DNA of 37,514 bases from a virus: positions 1 through 37,514 of IMG/VR virus record IMGVR_UViG_3300051212_000895; one strand, 5' to 3'. The notes under the pieces were generated by a model. That model saw only the letters and a list, made by a program, of their open reading frames with translations. It made no database searches and was not told the DNA's origin. A program made the position numbers and the translations under genes. Numbering within the stretch: the first letter of the stretch is position 1; each line of letters starts with the position of its first letter. Of this stretch, positions 5,737 through 13,300 are shown piece by piece.

Positions 5737-6650
5737 TACAGTCTAGCAAGTCCGATTAGAGTAGCTGATAAATTTATTTCAGGATCTATAACCAAAGCAT
5801 GATCTACTAGGCCTTTTTTAATAATTAGAATAGCCTGATCTTGTTGAGCATCGTCACCAAACAAAGCAACATTATCATACAGCCAACGATACACTCCTTC
5901 GACTTCTTCTGGACGAATTTGACTACAGATTAGTTTTCTTGCTTCACTAATCTTTCTTGCTTTAAAAAGACTGACCATGTCAATTTTCCAATCAGGTTGC
6001 CCACTGTCAGCTTTATCTGGACTATGAAGTGTAGCATCTCTACTGTTCATTTGTACAGTATTAATACATTTACGCAAGTCTGGATATGTTGCCTTTACGA
6101 ACGTGTCCAGCGTGTCCAAGTCGAAATCAACTTCTTCGCTAACAAGTATTGTAGCAACACGAGCGGTAAACTCAGTAATATCCGTTCGTTCAATGTGAAA
6201 TCCTTGACATCGTGAATGTAAAGCAGGGATAATGCGATTAGGGTAGTTACAGGTGAGGATAAAACGAGCAGTCTCGTGATATTCTTCCATAACTCCACGG
6301 AGAGCAGCCTGCGCATTAGGACTAAGATAATCAGCTTCATCTAATAATACCACCTTAAAATTTCCAAAAGGAATCATTTGTACAAAGTTTACAATTTTGT
6401 CTCTTACATCTTCTACACTGTTAGTACGACTAGCATTTATTTCAAGTACATCTAAATCGTTAATATCAAGTTCATTAAACAGTATTTTAGCTAGAGTAGT
6501 TTTACCAATGCCAGCATTACCACTGAAAAGCAAATGTGGAATACTACTTTCCTTAACCCAGTTTTGTATTTGCTCTTTTTGTCGCTGATCTCTAAACACA
6601 TAACCATCTAGCGTTTTAGGTCTATACTTTTCAACCCATAGTTCTTTCAT
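5736..6650 (-). CDS. Sliding-clamp loader large subunit (gp44-like)
   Basis: An AAA+ clamp loader subunit of 304 residues, close to the length of T4 gp44 (319). Features in order: the N-terminal WVEKYRPKTLDGYV signature; Walker A GNAGIGKT at 44-51; Walker B LLDEAD at 102-107; a sensor region with CNYPNRIIPAL; the SRC arginine-finger motif at 146-148; and a C-terminal helical collar. It would load the gp45-type clamp for DNA replication and, in T4-like phages, late transcription. It overlaps the 72-aa gene upstream by four bases (ATGA) and the DUF2452 gene downstream by one. The small subunit (gp62) is not adjacent, unlike in T4. Confidence 0.95.
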   Translation of the reverse strand: MKELWVEKYRPKTLDGYVFRDQRQKEQIQNWVKESSIPHLLFSGNAGIGKTTLAKILFNELDINDLDVLEINASRTNSVEDVRDKIVNFVQMIPFGNFKVVLLDEADYLSPNAQAALRGVMEEYHETARFILTCNYPNRIIPALHSRCQGFHIERTDITEFTARVATILVSEEVDFDLDTLDTFVKATYPDLRKCINTVQMNSRDATLHSPDKADSGQPDWKIDMVSLFKARKISEARKLICSQIRPEEVEGVYRWLYDNVALFGDDAQQDQAILIIKKGLVDHALVIDPEINLSATLIGLARL

Positions 6651-6865
6651 ATAATTTTTCCTAGTATTTTATAAATTAAGTCTGATAATATTTTTTCATA
6701 ATCCTGACCCAATCTTTTTTTATCATAAATTTCTGATAGTTCATCAGTTATAGAATCATCACAGACTACGCCTCTATTTTTTAATTCTTCTAATAGTTCT
6801 TCGTCTGTAAAATCCTCTAAGTCTATATGAATATCTACTTCTTTGTAAACAATTTTACTAGTCAT
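6647..6865 (-). CDS. Small acidic conserved protein (72 aa)
   Basis: A 72-residue acidic protein with no known domain. It begins with a beta-like strand (IVYKEVDIHIDLEDF), then DEELLEELKNRG and a helical end. Small proteins with a VDIDLEDF-type segment are common next to replication genes of marine T4-like phages in my recollection. It is joined to the clamp-loader gene by an ATGA overlap and overlaps the 50-aa gene upstream by 8 bases, so the three are probably translated in a coupled manner. It could be a small regulator or binding partner; no function is claimed. Confidence 0.7.
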   Translation of the reverse strand: MTSKIVYKEVDIHIDLEDFTDEELLEELKNRGVVCDDSITDELSEIYDKKRLGQDYEKILSDLIYKILGKII

Positions 6866-7010
6866 TGCTCACCTTTAAAGGTTCTCCTATTTGATGTAAT
6901 CTGTCTGCACAATTTCTAATATCTTCGCTTATTTGACATATACCAAGTTGTACTTCAACTGCTCTAGCAATGTCATGTAATGCAATAACAAGTTCAGAAT
7001 AATCGTTCAT
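6858..7010 (-). CDS. Small hypothetical protein (50 aa)
   Basis: A short open frame from ATG 7010 to TAG 6858 encodes 50 residues of mostly helical sequence (NDYSELVIALHDIARAVE) with two Cys. A strong ribosome-binding site (AAAGGAG, 6 bases before the ATG), a fit between its neighbours and an 8-base overlap with the 72-aa gene support it as a real gene. Function is unknown. Confidence 0.65.
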   Translation of the reverse strand: MNDYSELVIALHDIARAVEVQLGICQISEDIRNCADRLHQIGEPLKVSND

Positions 7011-7045
7011 TTAGTACTCCTTTCAGATATTATAGAGAAAATAAT

Positions 7046-7063
7046 AGGGCCAGTCAAGGCCCT
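7046..7063 (-). terminator. Hairpin terminator after mazG-like gene
   Basis: AGGGCC (7046-7051) pairs with GGCCCT (7058-7063) around the loop AGTCAA, just after the MazG-like stop codon at 7068. On the minus strand it is followed by ATTATTTTC, a modest T-rich tract. The loop resembles that of the phoH terminator. Termination may be partial, because small genes follow closely on the same strand. Confidence 0.6.
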
Positions 7064-7067
7064 TTGA

Positions 7068-7430
7068 TTAGATATACGGTGTAAGATCTGGTGGTGTCCA
7101 ACCTTCTGGTTTAAGAACTTTACCGTCCTCGCGTTTTCGAACTTTGCCTGTATCTGGATCAATTTTAGCCATGTTAGTGCGCATGACTTCGTTCCAGGCA
7201 CCTTCACTGTCTGCGCCCATGCTATGGATAGCACCAATAGTAACTACTAAGATATCAATTAACGCATCTAATGTTTCGACTTTATCATTAGCAATAATTG
7301 CGTCTTGAAGTTCATTCATTTCTTCGTCGATGAGGTCTAAATACATGTTAACTTGATCTTTGTTGAAATCTTCAACAGTTTGATCACATGCTTTCATAAA
7401 GGTTTCTTGATCTTTAAAAGGATTGGTCAT
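7068..7430 (-). CDS. MazG-like nucleotide pyrophosphohydrolase
   Basis: A 120-residue all-alpha NTP pyrophosphohydrolase of the MazG/PRA-PH superfamily. The metal-binding motif is visible as EExxE at 36-40 and ExxD at 52-55, with a further Asp at 59. The C-terminal part (KREDGKVLKPEGWTPPDL) is typical of the short phage form. Such enzymes split (d)NTPs or ppGpp-like alarmones to the monophosphate plus pyrophosphate. In marine phages MazG is a common auxiliary gene, once proposed to lower host ppGpp, though later work on a cyanophage enzyme favoured dGTP/dCTP hydrolysis. The start overlaps the end of the radical SAM gene by 17 bases. The substrate cannot be read from sequence. Confidence 0.9.
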   Translation of the reverse strand: MTNPFKDQETFMKACDQTVEDFNKDQVNMYLDLIDEEMNELQDAIIANDKVETLDALIDILVVTIGAIHSMGADSEGAWNEVMRTNMAKIDPDTGKVRKREDGKVLKPEGWTPPDLTPYI

Positions 7431-8694
7431 ATAAACTTTCGTAAACGTATTGTAGTTCTGGATAGACTTCTACAAATTTAGTGTTTCTTTTTCTATCTAA
7501 TGCTGTAATTGCCCGTATAAAACTATTCTTAAATATAGCATAATCATATTCATGATTCAAGAGTTCTAAACAATTTTGAAGATTTAAGTACCAATCTTTA
7601 TACATTTTAGGCCTTACAACTTTCTTACCTGTTTCTATTAGCGACGTTTCTAGTTTTGCCTTAGACTCGATGTTAAATCCAAGATTTTGAAAATTCCATA
7701 TTTCTGGGCTGTGTACATAATTAAAACTAGGATAGGCATGTTTGAGTATACCTGTGTTATCATACCAATCAAATAATTCTTTTAAGGTTAAGGCATTGAA
7801 CAAAGTCACGCTAGTATCTATACTTGTTTCGATACCGGCATCAATAAATCTCCAAAAGTTTTCCAACCACTTTTCTTCATTATAGCCATAACGAAAATAT
7901 TCTCCACGAGCTCCGTAGTGATCATGACTCATAACAATTTGACATTTGCCCTGCCATTTTGTTAGATAGTCATCGACAACATCTACGTTTTTATAAGTTC
8001 TTATACTACCGTTAGTGTGAAACCATAACTTAATGTTTTTATGGTTAGGATGTTTAAGTAGTTCTTCAATTAATGTAAAAGTCTCAGGCTGTAAAAAAGG
8101 TTCACCGCCGTTAAAATGAATTTCCTCTAAGCTATTAGAATTTTGTAAAATAAAATCTAATTTACTTTGATTGTCTGAATTAGCGGGCTCTTTGTATTTT
8201 TCAAAGGTGCTACGATCATCTTTATTCAACCAGATACTAAACACATCTTTGTAATTATTAGATATAGTGCTGCTTAACCAAGGTGTGCAATGTATACATG
8301 AAAAGTTACATTTGTTAGACCATATTAGATCTACAAATTTAAGATTTTGTTTTAATACTGTGCCGTCATCTAAAGTGTTTGCTACAGAGTCATCGATAAC
8401 TTCTTTGCCTTGTTGATTACTAAGATCACGAGCATGGCCTACGACTGTTCCTCCCTTTTCTTTATCCCAACAGGTGGTACATCCTTCAGGTTGGTCGCCG
8501 CGTAGGAATTGTAATCTTAGTTTTTTTGCTATTGCGCTATTATAGATTTGATCTATAGTTTGATTTTTGATATTGCCAATTACATCAGTGCTAGCACAAC
8601 AGAATTTGACATCACCGTTTGAACCTGTCCAAACGGTGTTCCAAGGAGCACAACAAAATGATTTGCCATACTTTGCTTCTACATCTGTGTTCAT
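7414..8694 (-). CDS. Radical SAM protein with twitch-type extra Fe-S domain (426 aa)
   Basis: A radical SAM enzyme of 426 residues. The canonical CxxxCxxC cluster motif is at 129-136 (CNFSCIHC), followed by a HFNGGEPF segment (the GGE motif that binds the SAM amino group). Before it, an N-terminal Cys-rich part (CC at 14-15, CC at 32-33, C72, C75) resembles the SPASM/twitch auxiliary cluster domain, here placed N-terminal. Twitch-type radical SAM proteins occur in marine phages with unknown substrates; a peptide or protein modification is the usual guess for SPASM relatives. The gene is coupled to the GroES-like gene upstream (ATGA) and the MazG gene downstream (17-base overlap). No precursor peptide was noticed nearby. 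Catalytic class is sure, reaction unknown. Confidence 0.9.
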   Translation of the reverse strand: MNTDVEAKYGKSFCCAPWNTVWTGSNGDVKFCCASTDVIGNIKNQTIDQIYNSAIAKKLRLQFLRGDQPEGCTTCWDKEKGGTVVGHARDLSNQQGKEVIDDSVANTLDDGTVLKQNLKFVDLIWSNKCNFSCIHCTPWLSSTISNNYKDVFSIWLNKDDRSTFEKYKEPANSDNQSKLDFILQNSNSLEEIHFNGGEPFLQPETFTLIEELLKHPNHKNIKLWFHTNGSIRTYKNVDVVDDYLTKWQGKCQIVMSHDHYGARGEYFRYGYNEEKWLENFWRFIDAGIETSIDTSVTLFNALTLKELFDWYDNTGILKHAYPSFNYVHSPEIWNFQNLGFNIESKAKLETSLIETGKKVVRPKMYKDWYLNLQNCLELLNHEYDYAIFKNSFIRAITALDRKRNTKFVEVYPELQYVYESLYDQSF

Positions 8695-9029
8695 ACTGTG
8701 GGTACGTAAACACCTTCTGGCCTATAATCTGCCACAATTAAAATATCTTTGTTGTCAACACGACGCACTGTGATTTCTTCGCCGGACTCTTCGACCTTTA
8801 CACCGCGTGTCCATCGTCCATGTGCTACACAAATCCAATCGCCGACTTTAACATCTTTTTGTTCTGGACCTACAGCCCATACACGACCCCATCTTGCTTT
8901 AATGCCTTCACTTTTTCCATCAAGACTTTGTATAATTATTCCTGTAGTGGTTCGTTCTTCACCGAACTCCATGTCTGTGATCAGGACGTTATCTCTAATA
9001 GGATGTAATTGTCCTTTTATAACGTTCAT
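8691..9029 (-). CDS. GroES-like co-chaperonin (gp31-type)
   Basis: A 112-residue co-chaperonin-like protein. It starts with the typical IRDNVLI strand (GroES: LxDRVxV), has a mobile-loop-like Thr/Gly/Ile segment at about 26-34 (TTTGIIIQ), followed by the barrel strands GRVWAVGPEQKDVKVGDWI and the late strand ILIVADYR. The protein would cap the host GroEL chamber, as gp31 does in T4 for folding of the major capsid protein gp23. The extended loop (residues 22-45) is compatible with a wider cap. The gene overlaps the radical SAM gene by four bases. Confidence 0.85.
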   Translation of the reverse strand: MNVIKGQLHPIRDNVLITDMEFGEERTTTGIIIQSLDGKSEGIKARWGRVWAVGPEQKDVKVGDWICVAHGRWTRGVKVEESGEEITVRRVDNKDILIVADYRPEGVYVPTV

Positions 9030-9043
9030 ACGTTCTCCTTAAC

Positions 9044-9268
9044 TTATTTTTTAGTTACAACTTCTGTAGCATCTGTGTGATATTCTGTCATAATATCTTC
9101 ACGTTTTTTAACAATTTTGCCGCCTGGCCCAATTTCATCTCCTCTAGCATTTACTCTTGCATTACCTACTGCTAGGGTCATTTCGTTTTTAACACGTAGT
9201 TGATCTAAATCAATTTCACGTCCTTGCATAGTTCTGTAAGCACGTCTTTGTGAGTCTTTTGCTGCCAT
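9044..9268 (-). CDS. Conserved small phage protein (74 aa)
   Basis: A 74-residue basic protein with the pattern KDSQRRAYRTMQGREIDLDQL, then NARVNARGDEIGPGGKIVKK. It contains no known fold or catalytic residues. I recall close relatives as small conserved proteins in marine T4-like phages near tail genes. A good ribosome-binding site (TAGGAG) lies 8 bases before the ATG. The gene is 14 bases upstream of the GroES-like gene. A structural or assembly role is possible but not shown. Confidence 0.75.
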   Translation of the reverse strand: MAAKDSQRRAYRTMQGREIDLDQLRVKNEMTLAVGNARVNARGDEIGPGGKIVKKREDIMTEYHTDATEVVTKK

Positions 9269-9293
9269 GATAAGTCTCCTATAATAATACTAC

Positions 9294-9794
9294 TTATCTC
9301 ATAAATTCTTTAAAATCTAAATTATACTGTAAGCTGTCTATTTTGTGTACGCCTAATAGATAAAGTACATAGCTTGAAACACTGCTACCTCGACCTACTC
9401 CCCAGACTATGTTATTACTACGCATGGTATCTACAAGATACTTTAACCATTTGAGTAGATCCAACATGTTTCTTTTTTTGTATTCTTCTAGTTCTAACAG
9501 CACACGCTCTTGTTCGAACAAATTCTTACATTTTTGCCAAAGATATTCTTCTATATCTAATTGTTTGTATTCATCAGGCATGTACCATTTTGATTGATTG
9601 ATACTATCGAATTCTTCTATAGATAATTCTTGATTAATATTAGATATAAAATTTAATTGGCTATGATTGATGAATTCGTCTAAGTCGCCTACTTGAATAG
9701 CACTATCTAACAAAGAAAGATCTGTACCTGTATAAATTAATTCAAACAGGTCAGATTCTTCGAATATAGGATTACTGTATTTGTCAGACTTCAT
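9294..9794 (-). CDS. Truncated DNA polymerase III alpha-like protein (166 aa)
   Basis: The last 36 residues (WGVGRGSSVSSYVLYLLG, 131-148, then KIDSLQYNLDFKEF) match the DnaE signature GPGRGSGAGSLVAYxLxITDxDPLxYxLLFERF, with GRGSS replacing GRGSG. The segment before it (97-130) matches the helix-rich part that precedes this motif in DnaE. The protein stops where DnaE would enter the catalytic Asp-containing palm region, so polymerase activity is not expected. The N-terminal 90 residues have no clear match. The start at 9794 and the neat spacing (25 bases to the next gene, 9 after the 76-aa gene) suggest an intact gene rather than a fragment. A DNA- or nucleotide-binding relic reused by the phage is the best guess. 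Confidence 0.75.
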   Translation of the reverse strand: MKSDKYSNPIFEESDLFELIYTGTDLSLLDSAIQVGDLDEFINHSQLNFISNINQELSIEEFDSINQSKWYMPDEYKQLDIEEYLWQKCKNLFEQERVLLELEEYKKRNMLDLLKWLKYLVDTMRSNNIVWGVGRGSSVSSYVLYLLGVHKIDSLQYNLDFKEFMR

Positions 9795-9803
9795 AAAGAC
9801 ATG

Positions 9804-10034
9804 TTACTTGACTTTTATTAATTTGTCAAGATCTTTGTCTCTATTTTGATATTGTTGTTGCCAAAGTTTAGCACGTCTCATTCTGATTTCTTCTTGATAT
9901 AAATCTATGAACATGCTGATTTGTCGCTGTACTCCGGGATTCTGTGTTTGATAAAATTTTTTACTAAGTTCATGAAGTTTTTCTTCAATTTCAGAATCTT
10001 TGAGTTGACTAAAATCTTCTGCTAACGGATGCAT
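9804..10034 (-). CDS. Small helical conserved protein (76 aa)
   Basis: A 76-residue, highly charged, mostly helical protein starting MHPLAEDFSQLKDSEIEEK and ending NRDKDLDKLIKVK. Its ATG shares a base with the stop of the upstream 189-aa structural gene (TAATG). Proteins with this start and end pattern are common in marine T4-like phages next to baseplate genes, in my recollection. A coiled-coil virion or scaffold component is likely, but no function is known. Confidence 0.75.
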   Translation of the reverse strand: MHPLAEDFSQLKDSEIEEKLHELSKKFYQTQNPGVQRQISMFIDLYQEEIRMRRAKLWQQQYQNRDKDLDKLIKVK

Positions 10035-10603
10035 TATGCGTATAATCCTAAATAGTTTAGATACACAATGTTTCTATTACTTAGTTTTGTAGCTTCGATT
10101 ATGAAATCTGCATTAACATTTACACCTGTGACGAATGGACTAGGCAGAGCAGCAGATTTTCTAATTGAACCACCACCGCTTGTAGCAAATACTACATTCT
10201 TAGTTGTTCCATTACTGGTTAATATAAGTCTAATCCTGCGTTCAACTATCTCGTCGCCAGTAGGCCAATTGCCAAATGTAATTGTAATATCGCCACCAAT
10301 TGTGGCTGTAAACACATCGGCATCTCTAGTATCTATATTGGTGGCTGTTGTGAGAGTACCTAAACTTGTTACAAAATGATTTAATCTTCTTTGAATACCA
10401 TTTTCTAATTTTTTAATGCCACCAAAATCATTATCTTCATTAAGTTTAGCAGTATTATTTTGTAAATCTGTAATTTCTGTGTAAGCCTGTGCTAGACCTT
10501 CTTTTACGTAAAGAAAGTTATCTCTGAATCCCTGACTATTATTGTCTTGCCCGGCAACGGGAAAGTTTTCGTCGATTCCTGAATATGCTATAGAGCTGGT
10601 CAT
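10034..10603 (-). CDS. Baseplate/tail-associated structural protein (189 aa)
   Basis: A 189-residue protein with N-terminal GIDENFPVAGQDNNSQGFRDNF, a motif frequent in marine T4-like phage tail proteins, followed by a helical coiled-coil stretch (YVKEGLAQAYTEITDLQNN) and a beta-rich C-terminal half. The N-terminal part is analogous to the DGTGDxxRxAFxKxNxNF module that starts three of the fibre proteins upstream, suggesting a shared docking role. The gene overlaps the 884-aa gene by four bases (ATGA), and a late-type promoter (GATAAATA) lies 34 bases upstream inside that gene. A tail-connector or fibre-base protein is likely; its exact position in the virion is unknown. Confidence 0.75.
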   Translation of the reverse strand: MTSSIAYSGIDENFPVAGQDNNSQGFRDNFLYVKEGLAQAYTEITDLQNNTAKLNEDNDFGGIKKLENGIQRRLNHFVTSLGTLTTATNIDTRDADVFTATIGGDITITFGNWPTGDEIVERRIRLILTSNGTTKNVVFATSGGGSIRKSAALPSPFVTGVNVNADFIIEATKLSNRNIVYLNYLGLYA

Positions 10604-13254
10604 GATATTGTAGTCCTGTCATTTCTAAATACGATATATTTATCATTGCTATAACCCGTCACTTGATCTATGATATATCTATCAATTGTGTAGTCGATTT
10701 GTCTAAAATCAAAGTTACTGTATTTTATATTAAGCAATATGTCATCGGCCCTGCCGTTTTTACAAAAACAAAGTGGAATGGCTTTGACATACCCTAATTC
10801 TTGTACAGAACCTTGCTGTATGCTTCTCATCCAAAGAGGCAAGAAATTTCTATCTTTTATACCTAACGCTTTAATTCTATATCTCCAAAGCGCCAAACTA
10901 CTAGGAAATCTAGCACCAGTAAATGGATCTCCAGCAAACATATCATTTCTGTCAGCAGTAGCATGAAAAGGAATAGGCGCACCCCAATCTGCTACGCTGG
11001 TATTAAATGGACCTGTTCTATATTGATTATTCTGATCTACTGTAACTGGTATCTGACTATAACTAGTAGATATTACATTAGGCAGATAGTTTTTGCCTTT
11101 TTCCAAAGGATCTAGCACTTCTAAATATACAACTTCATAAAGTGAATTAAATGTGGCTGGTTCATAAGCTACTGCCTTTTTTACATTGCCAAATTTAAAT
11201 CTTTTAATTTTGTGATTGCGCCCTGCCATGCCAACTACCGCTGCGGCCGATTTAGTTTCTATACCAGCGTACACTAACATCTTTAATTCTGTTTGTAATC
11301 CAAAAGCAGGATCATCCGGACGATATATTGCTGTGACGTCGAATATTTCTGGGTCGTTTATAAAATCTTTAAACACTTGTCTTTGATTTAATTTTAAGAA
11401 AGGTTTTACAAATATATTACTAAATTTTCTATCATTAGGTGTGTCGATATCTAGAGTAAATGTTCTACTGATAGCACTGTAACCTAAGATATCTCTAGCT
11501 TCAACTGTAAAGGTGTAAGATTTATCTATAGTGGTACTATCGCCGTCTAGACTGGTAAATGTCTTAGTTGCTACCTGCGGCACATCGTCAAAGAATCTTG
11601 TAAGGCCATCTTTTCCAGGTTCCGGAAATTGATTTACTTTGCCTATAAGTTCTCCATTTAGATTTAATGTAATACCTGGCGGTAGTCTGCCCGAAGTAAC
11701 TCTATATAACATCACAGTATCAGGCAGTGTAGATTCTGCCTGTAAGTATAACATACTGATATATTCAGCACTTAATGAACCTAAATTACTAGGAGTTACC
11801 CAACTTATAGTGCTATCAATTTCCCCAATAATATCTACGGTGAATGTTCTTATACTGCTTGCTGCTTCTGCTTTGTCTGTATATCTTGTAGCTTTTACGG
11901 AAAATTTATAGGTAAGAGTAATAGCAGGCTGATAGGGCAGTATGCCAAATACTTCTCCTGTACTTTGATCAAACTGCATACCGGGAGGCAATTTACTTAA
12001 CGATCCAAAATATACTAACGTGTTGTCTGATAAGAATACAGGTAGCCCACCGTCACCTACTGTAAGAACCCATTGATTATTTACTGTGTCTTTTAATACA
12101 CTGGTAATTGTTTTTATTTGTGTACTAGCACCCTTGACGTGATCAGAAAATTTTATTTTTTGTCCTGCTACTGGTGTACCTTGTACGTTTTTAAGTCTCA
12201 ATAAATTTTTATTTTTTCTATTTACATCCGGGTCAATAACTTCTTGACCGTTAACTAGTTTTCTCATAGTTGTTAATCCTGACACATCAGGATTAATTGA
12301 TTCTAAATTATAATCAATAGGACCAACTGCCAATGCTTCGTAGGTATCTAAAACAAATGTTTTATAATTATTGGCTCTTACTACTCCTAGGTAATTTGGA
12401 GTTACCCATACTGGTGCTCTTGCGTAGGTCACGTCAGCAGTAAATGTGCCGTTGCCTGCTCTAGTAGCATTATTATCGCCTCTAAAGAAATCGTCACCAA
12501 CTACATAAATTCTAAATTTTCTCTGAGCATAATTTTCACCATCAGTGACTATAACAATAAATTCAAAATTTCTATTTAATTTTTTAGGAGCGTTTGATGG
12601 TATACTATAATCAAAACTAGTAACGTCGAAAATAAAACTATCGTATCCGTTACTTGGTCTAACACCATAGTCGTAAGCCACTCTATCATATCTTTGCTTA
12701 TCAAAATTGCCGTTACCTTCAGTTAGCGGTGGAGCTAGAGTTGGTTGTACCCATCCTACTATTCTTCCTGCTTCGGTTAATATTAGTCCTGGTGGTAATT
12801 CGCCACCACCAGATGGTATAAAGAATTTTAATTGTTGTCCTGTACTAGTATCAAAATCTACCACTTCAAGTTGAAAATCTATGTAAGAACTGTCTAGTAC
12901 ATAATAAGCATCATTAGGACCCAAAGGTAAAGGTCCTGAGGCTGTCTGCCACACAGGTTCATCAGTGCCGTTTACTATGATTTTGAATGTTCTATCTGAA
13001 ATGTTGCCGTTATAACTAGCACGTATAACAAATTTGAACTCTGTTGGTCTAGGAACTTCAAAAGCAGAACCTACAATTCTGTCATTTACGATTCTTAGTC
13101 CTGGTGGTAATTTTCCTGTGATTACTTCGAAGTTTAAATTAGTGCTATCTTCAAATGAATTTTGATAGGAAACAGGCAGTGCTAGATCCACTGCTGTGCG
13201 TTCTTCTATTGTGCCGAAACTAAAACCGGATTTTTGAGTCCAAATATTAAGCAT
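10600..13254 (-). CDS. Large tail/baseplate protein with cadherin/He_PIG repeats (884 aa)
   Basis: An 884-residue virion protein built from Ig-like repeats of the He_PIG/cadherin type. At least four copies of the strand-turn signature are seen: LPPGLRIVNDRIVG (about 50), LPPGLILTEAGRIVGW (about 155), LPPGMQFDQSTGEVFG (about 423) and LPPGITLNLNGELIG (about 525). The C-terminal third (about 620-884) is not repetitive and may be the anchoring part. Such repeats are common in phage tail proteins and bacterial adhesins and often bind carbohydrate or Ca2+. A perfect T4 late consensus (TATAAATA) lies 19 bases before the ATG. It sits between the protease gene and the 189-aa gene. It is probably a baseplate or fibre component; no T4 gene number is assigned. 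Confidence 0.85.
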   Translation of the reverse strand: MLNIWTQKSGFSFGTIEERTAVDLALPVSYQNSFEDSTNLNFEVITGKLPPGLRIVNDRIVGSAFEVPRPTEFKFVIRASYNGNISDRTFKIIVNGTDEPVWQTASGPLPLGPNDAYYVLDSSYIDFQLEVVDFDTSTGQQLKFFIPSGGGELPPGLILTEAGRIVGWVQPTLAPPLTEGNGNFDKQRYDRVAYDYGVRPSNGYDSFIFDVTSFDYSIPSNAPKKLNRNFEFIVIVTDGENYAQRKFRIYVVGDDFFRGDNNATRAGNGTFTADVTYARAPVWVTPNYLGVVRANNYKTFVLDTYEALAVGPIDYNLESINPDVSGLTTMRKLVNGQEVIDPDVNRKNKNLLRLKNVQGTPVAGQKIKFSDHVKGASTQIKTITSVLKDTVNNQWVLTVGDGGLPVFLSDNTLVYFGSLSKLPPGMQFDQSTGEVFGILPYQPAITLTYKFSVKATRYTDKAEAASSIRTFTVDIIGEIDSTISWVTPSNLGSLSAEYISMLYLQAESTLPDTVMLYRVTSGRLPPGITLNLNGELIGKVNQFPEPGKDGLTRFFDDVPQVATKTFTSLDGDSTTIDKSYTFTVEARDILGYSAISRTFTLDIDTPNDRKFSNIFVKPFLKLNQRQVFKDFINDPEIFDVTAIYRPDDPAFGLQTELKMLVYAGIETKSAAAVVGMAGRNHKIKRFKFGNVKKAVAYEPATFNSLYEVVYLEVLDPLEKGKNYLPNVISTSYSQIPVTVDQNNQYRTGPFNTSVADWGAPIPFHATADRNDMFAGDPFTGARFPSSLALWRYRIKALGIKDRNFLPLWMRSIQQGSVQELGYVKAIPLCFCKNGRADDILLNIKYSNFDFRQIDYTIDRYIIDQVTGYSNDKYIVFRNDRTTIS
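10637..10644 (-). promoter_or_regulatory. T4-like late promoter (GATAAATA)
   Basis: GATAAATA on the minus strand, 33 bases before the ATG at 10603, inside the end of the 884-aa gene. It would give the downstream small structural genes extra late transcription. Confidence 0.42.
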
Positions 13255-13273
13255 TTTTATTCCTGCGATACTA

Positions 13274-13281
13274 TATTTATA
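13274..13281 (-). promoter_or_regulatory. T4-type late promoter, exact consensus TATAAATA
   Basis: The minus strand carries the exact T4 late promoter octamer TATAAATA, 19 bases before the ATG of the 884-aa tail gene and in the short gap after the protease gene. This is the best promoter match in the window and implies gp55/gp33/gp45-type late transcription. Confidence 0.7.
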
Positions 13282-13300
13282 GTACCAGCAGTAGTAAAAT

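Noticed and set aside
9294-9794. Functional DNA polymerase III alpha subunit
   Set aside because: Only the GRGS region is present; the PHP domain and the catalytic Asp residues are missing, and the full enzyme is over 1000 residues.
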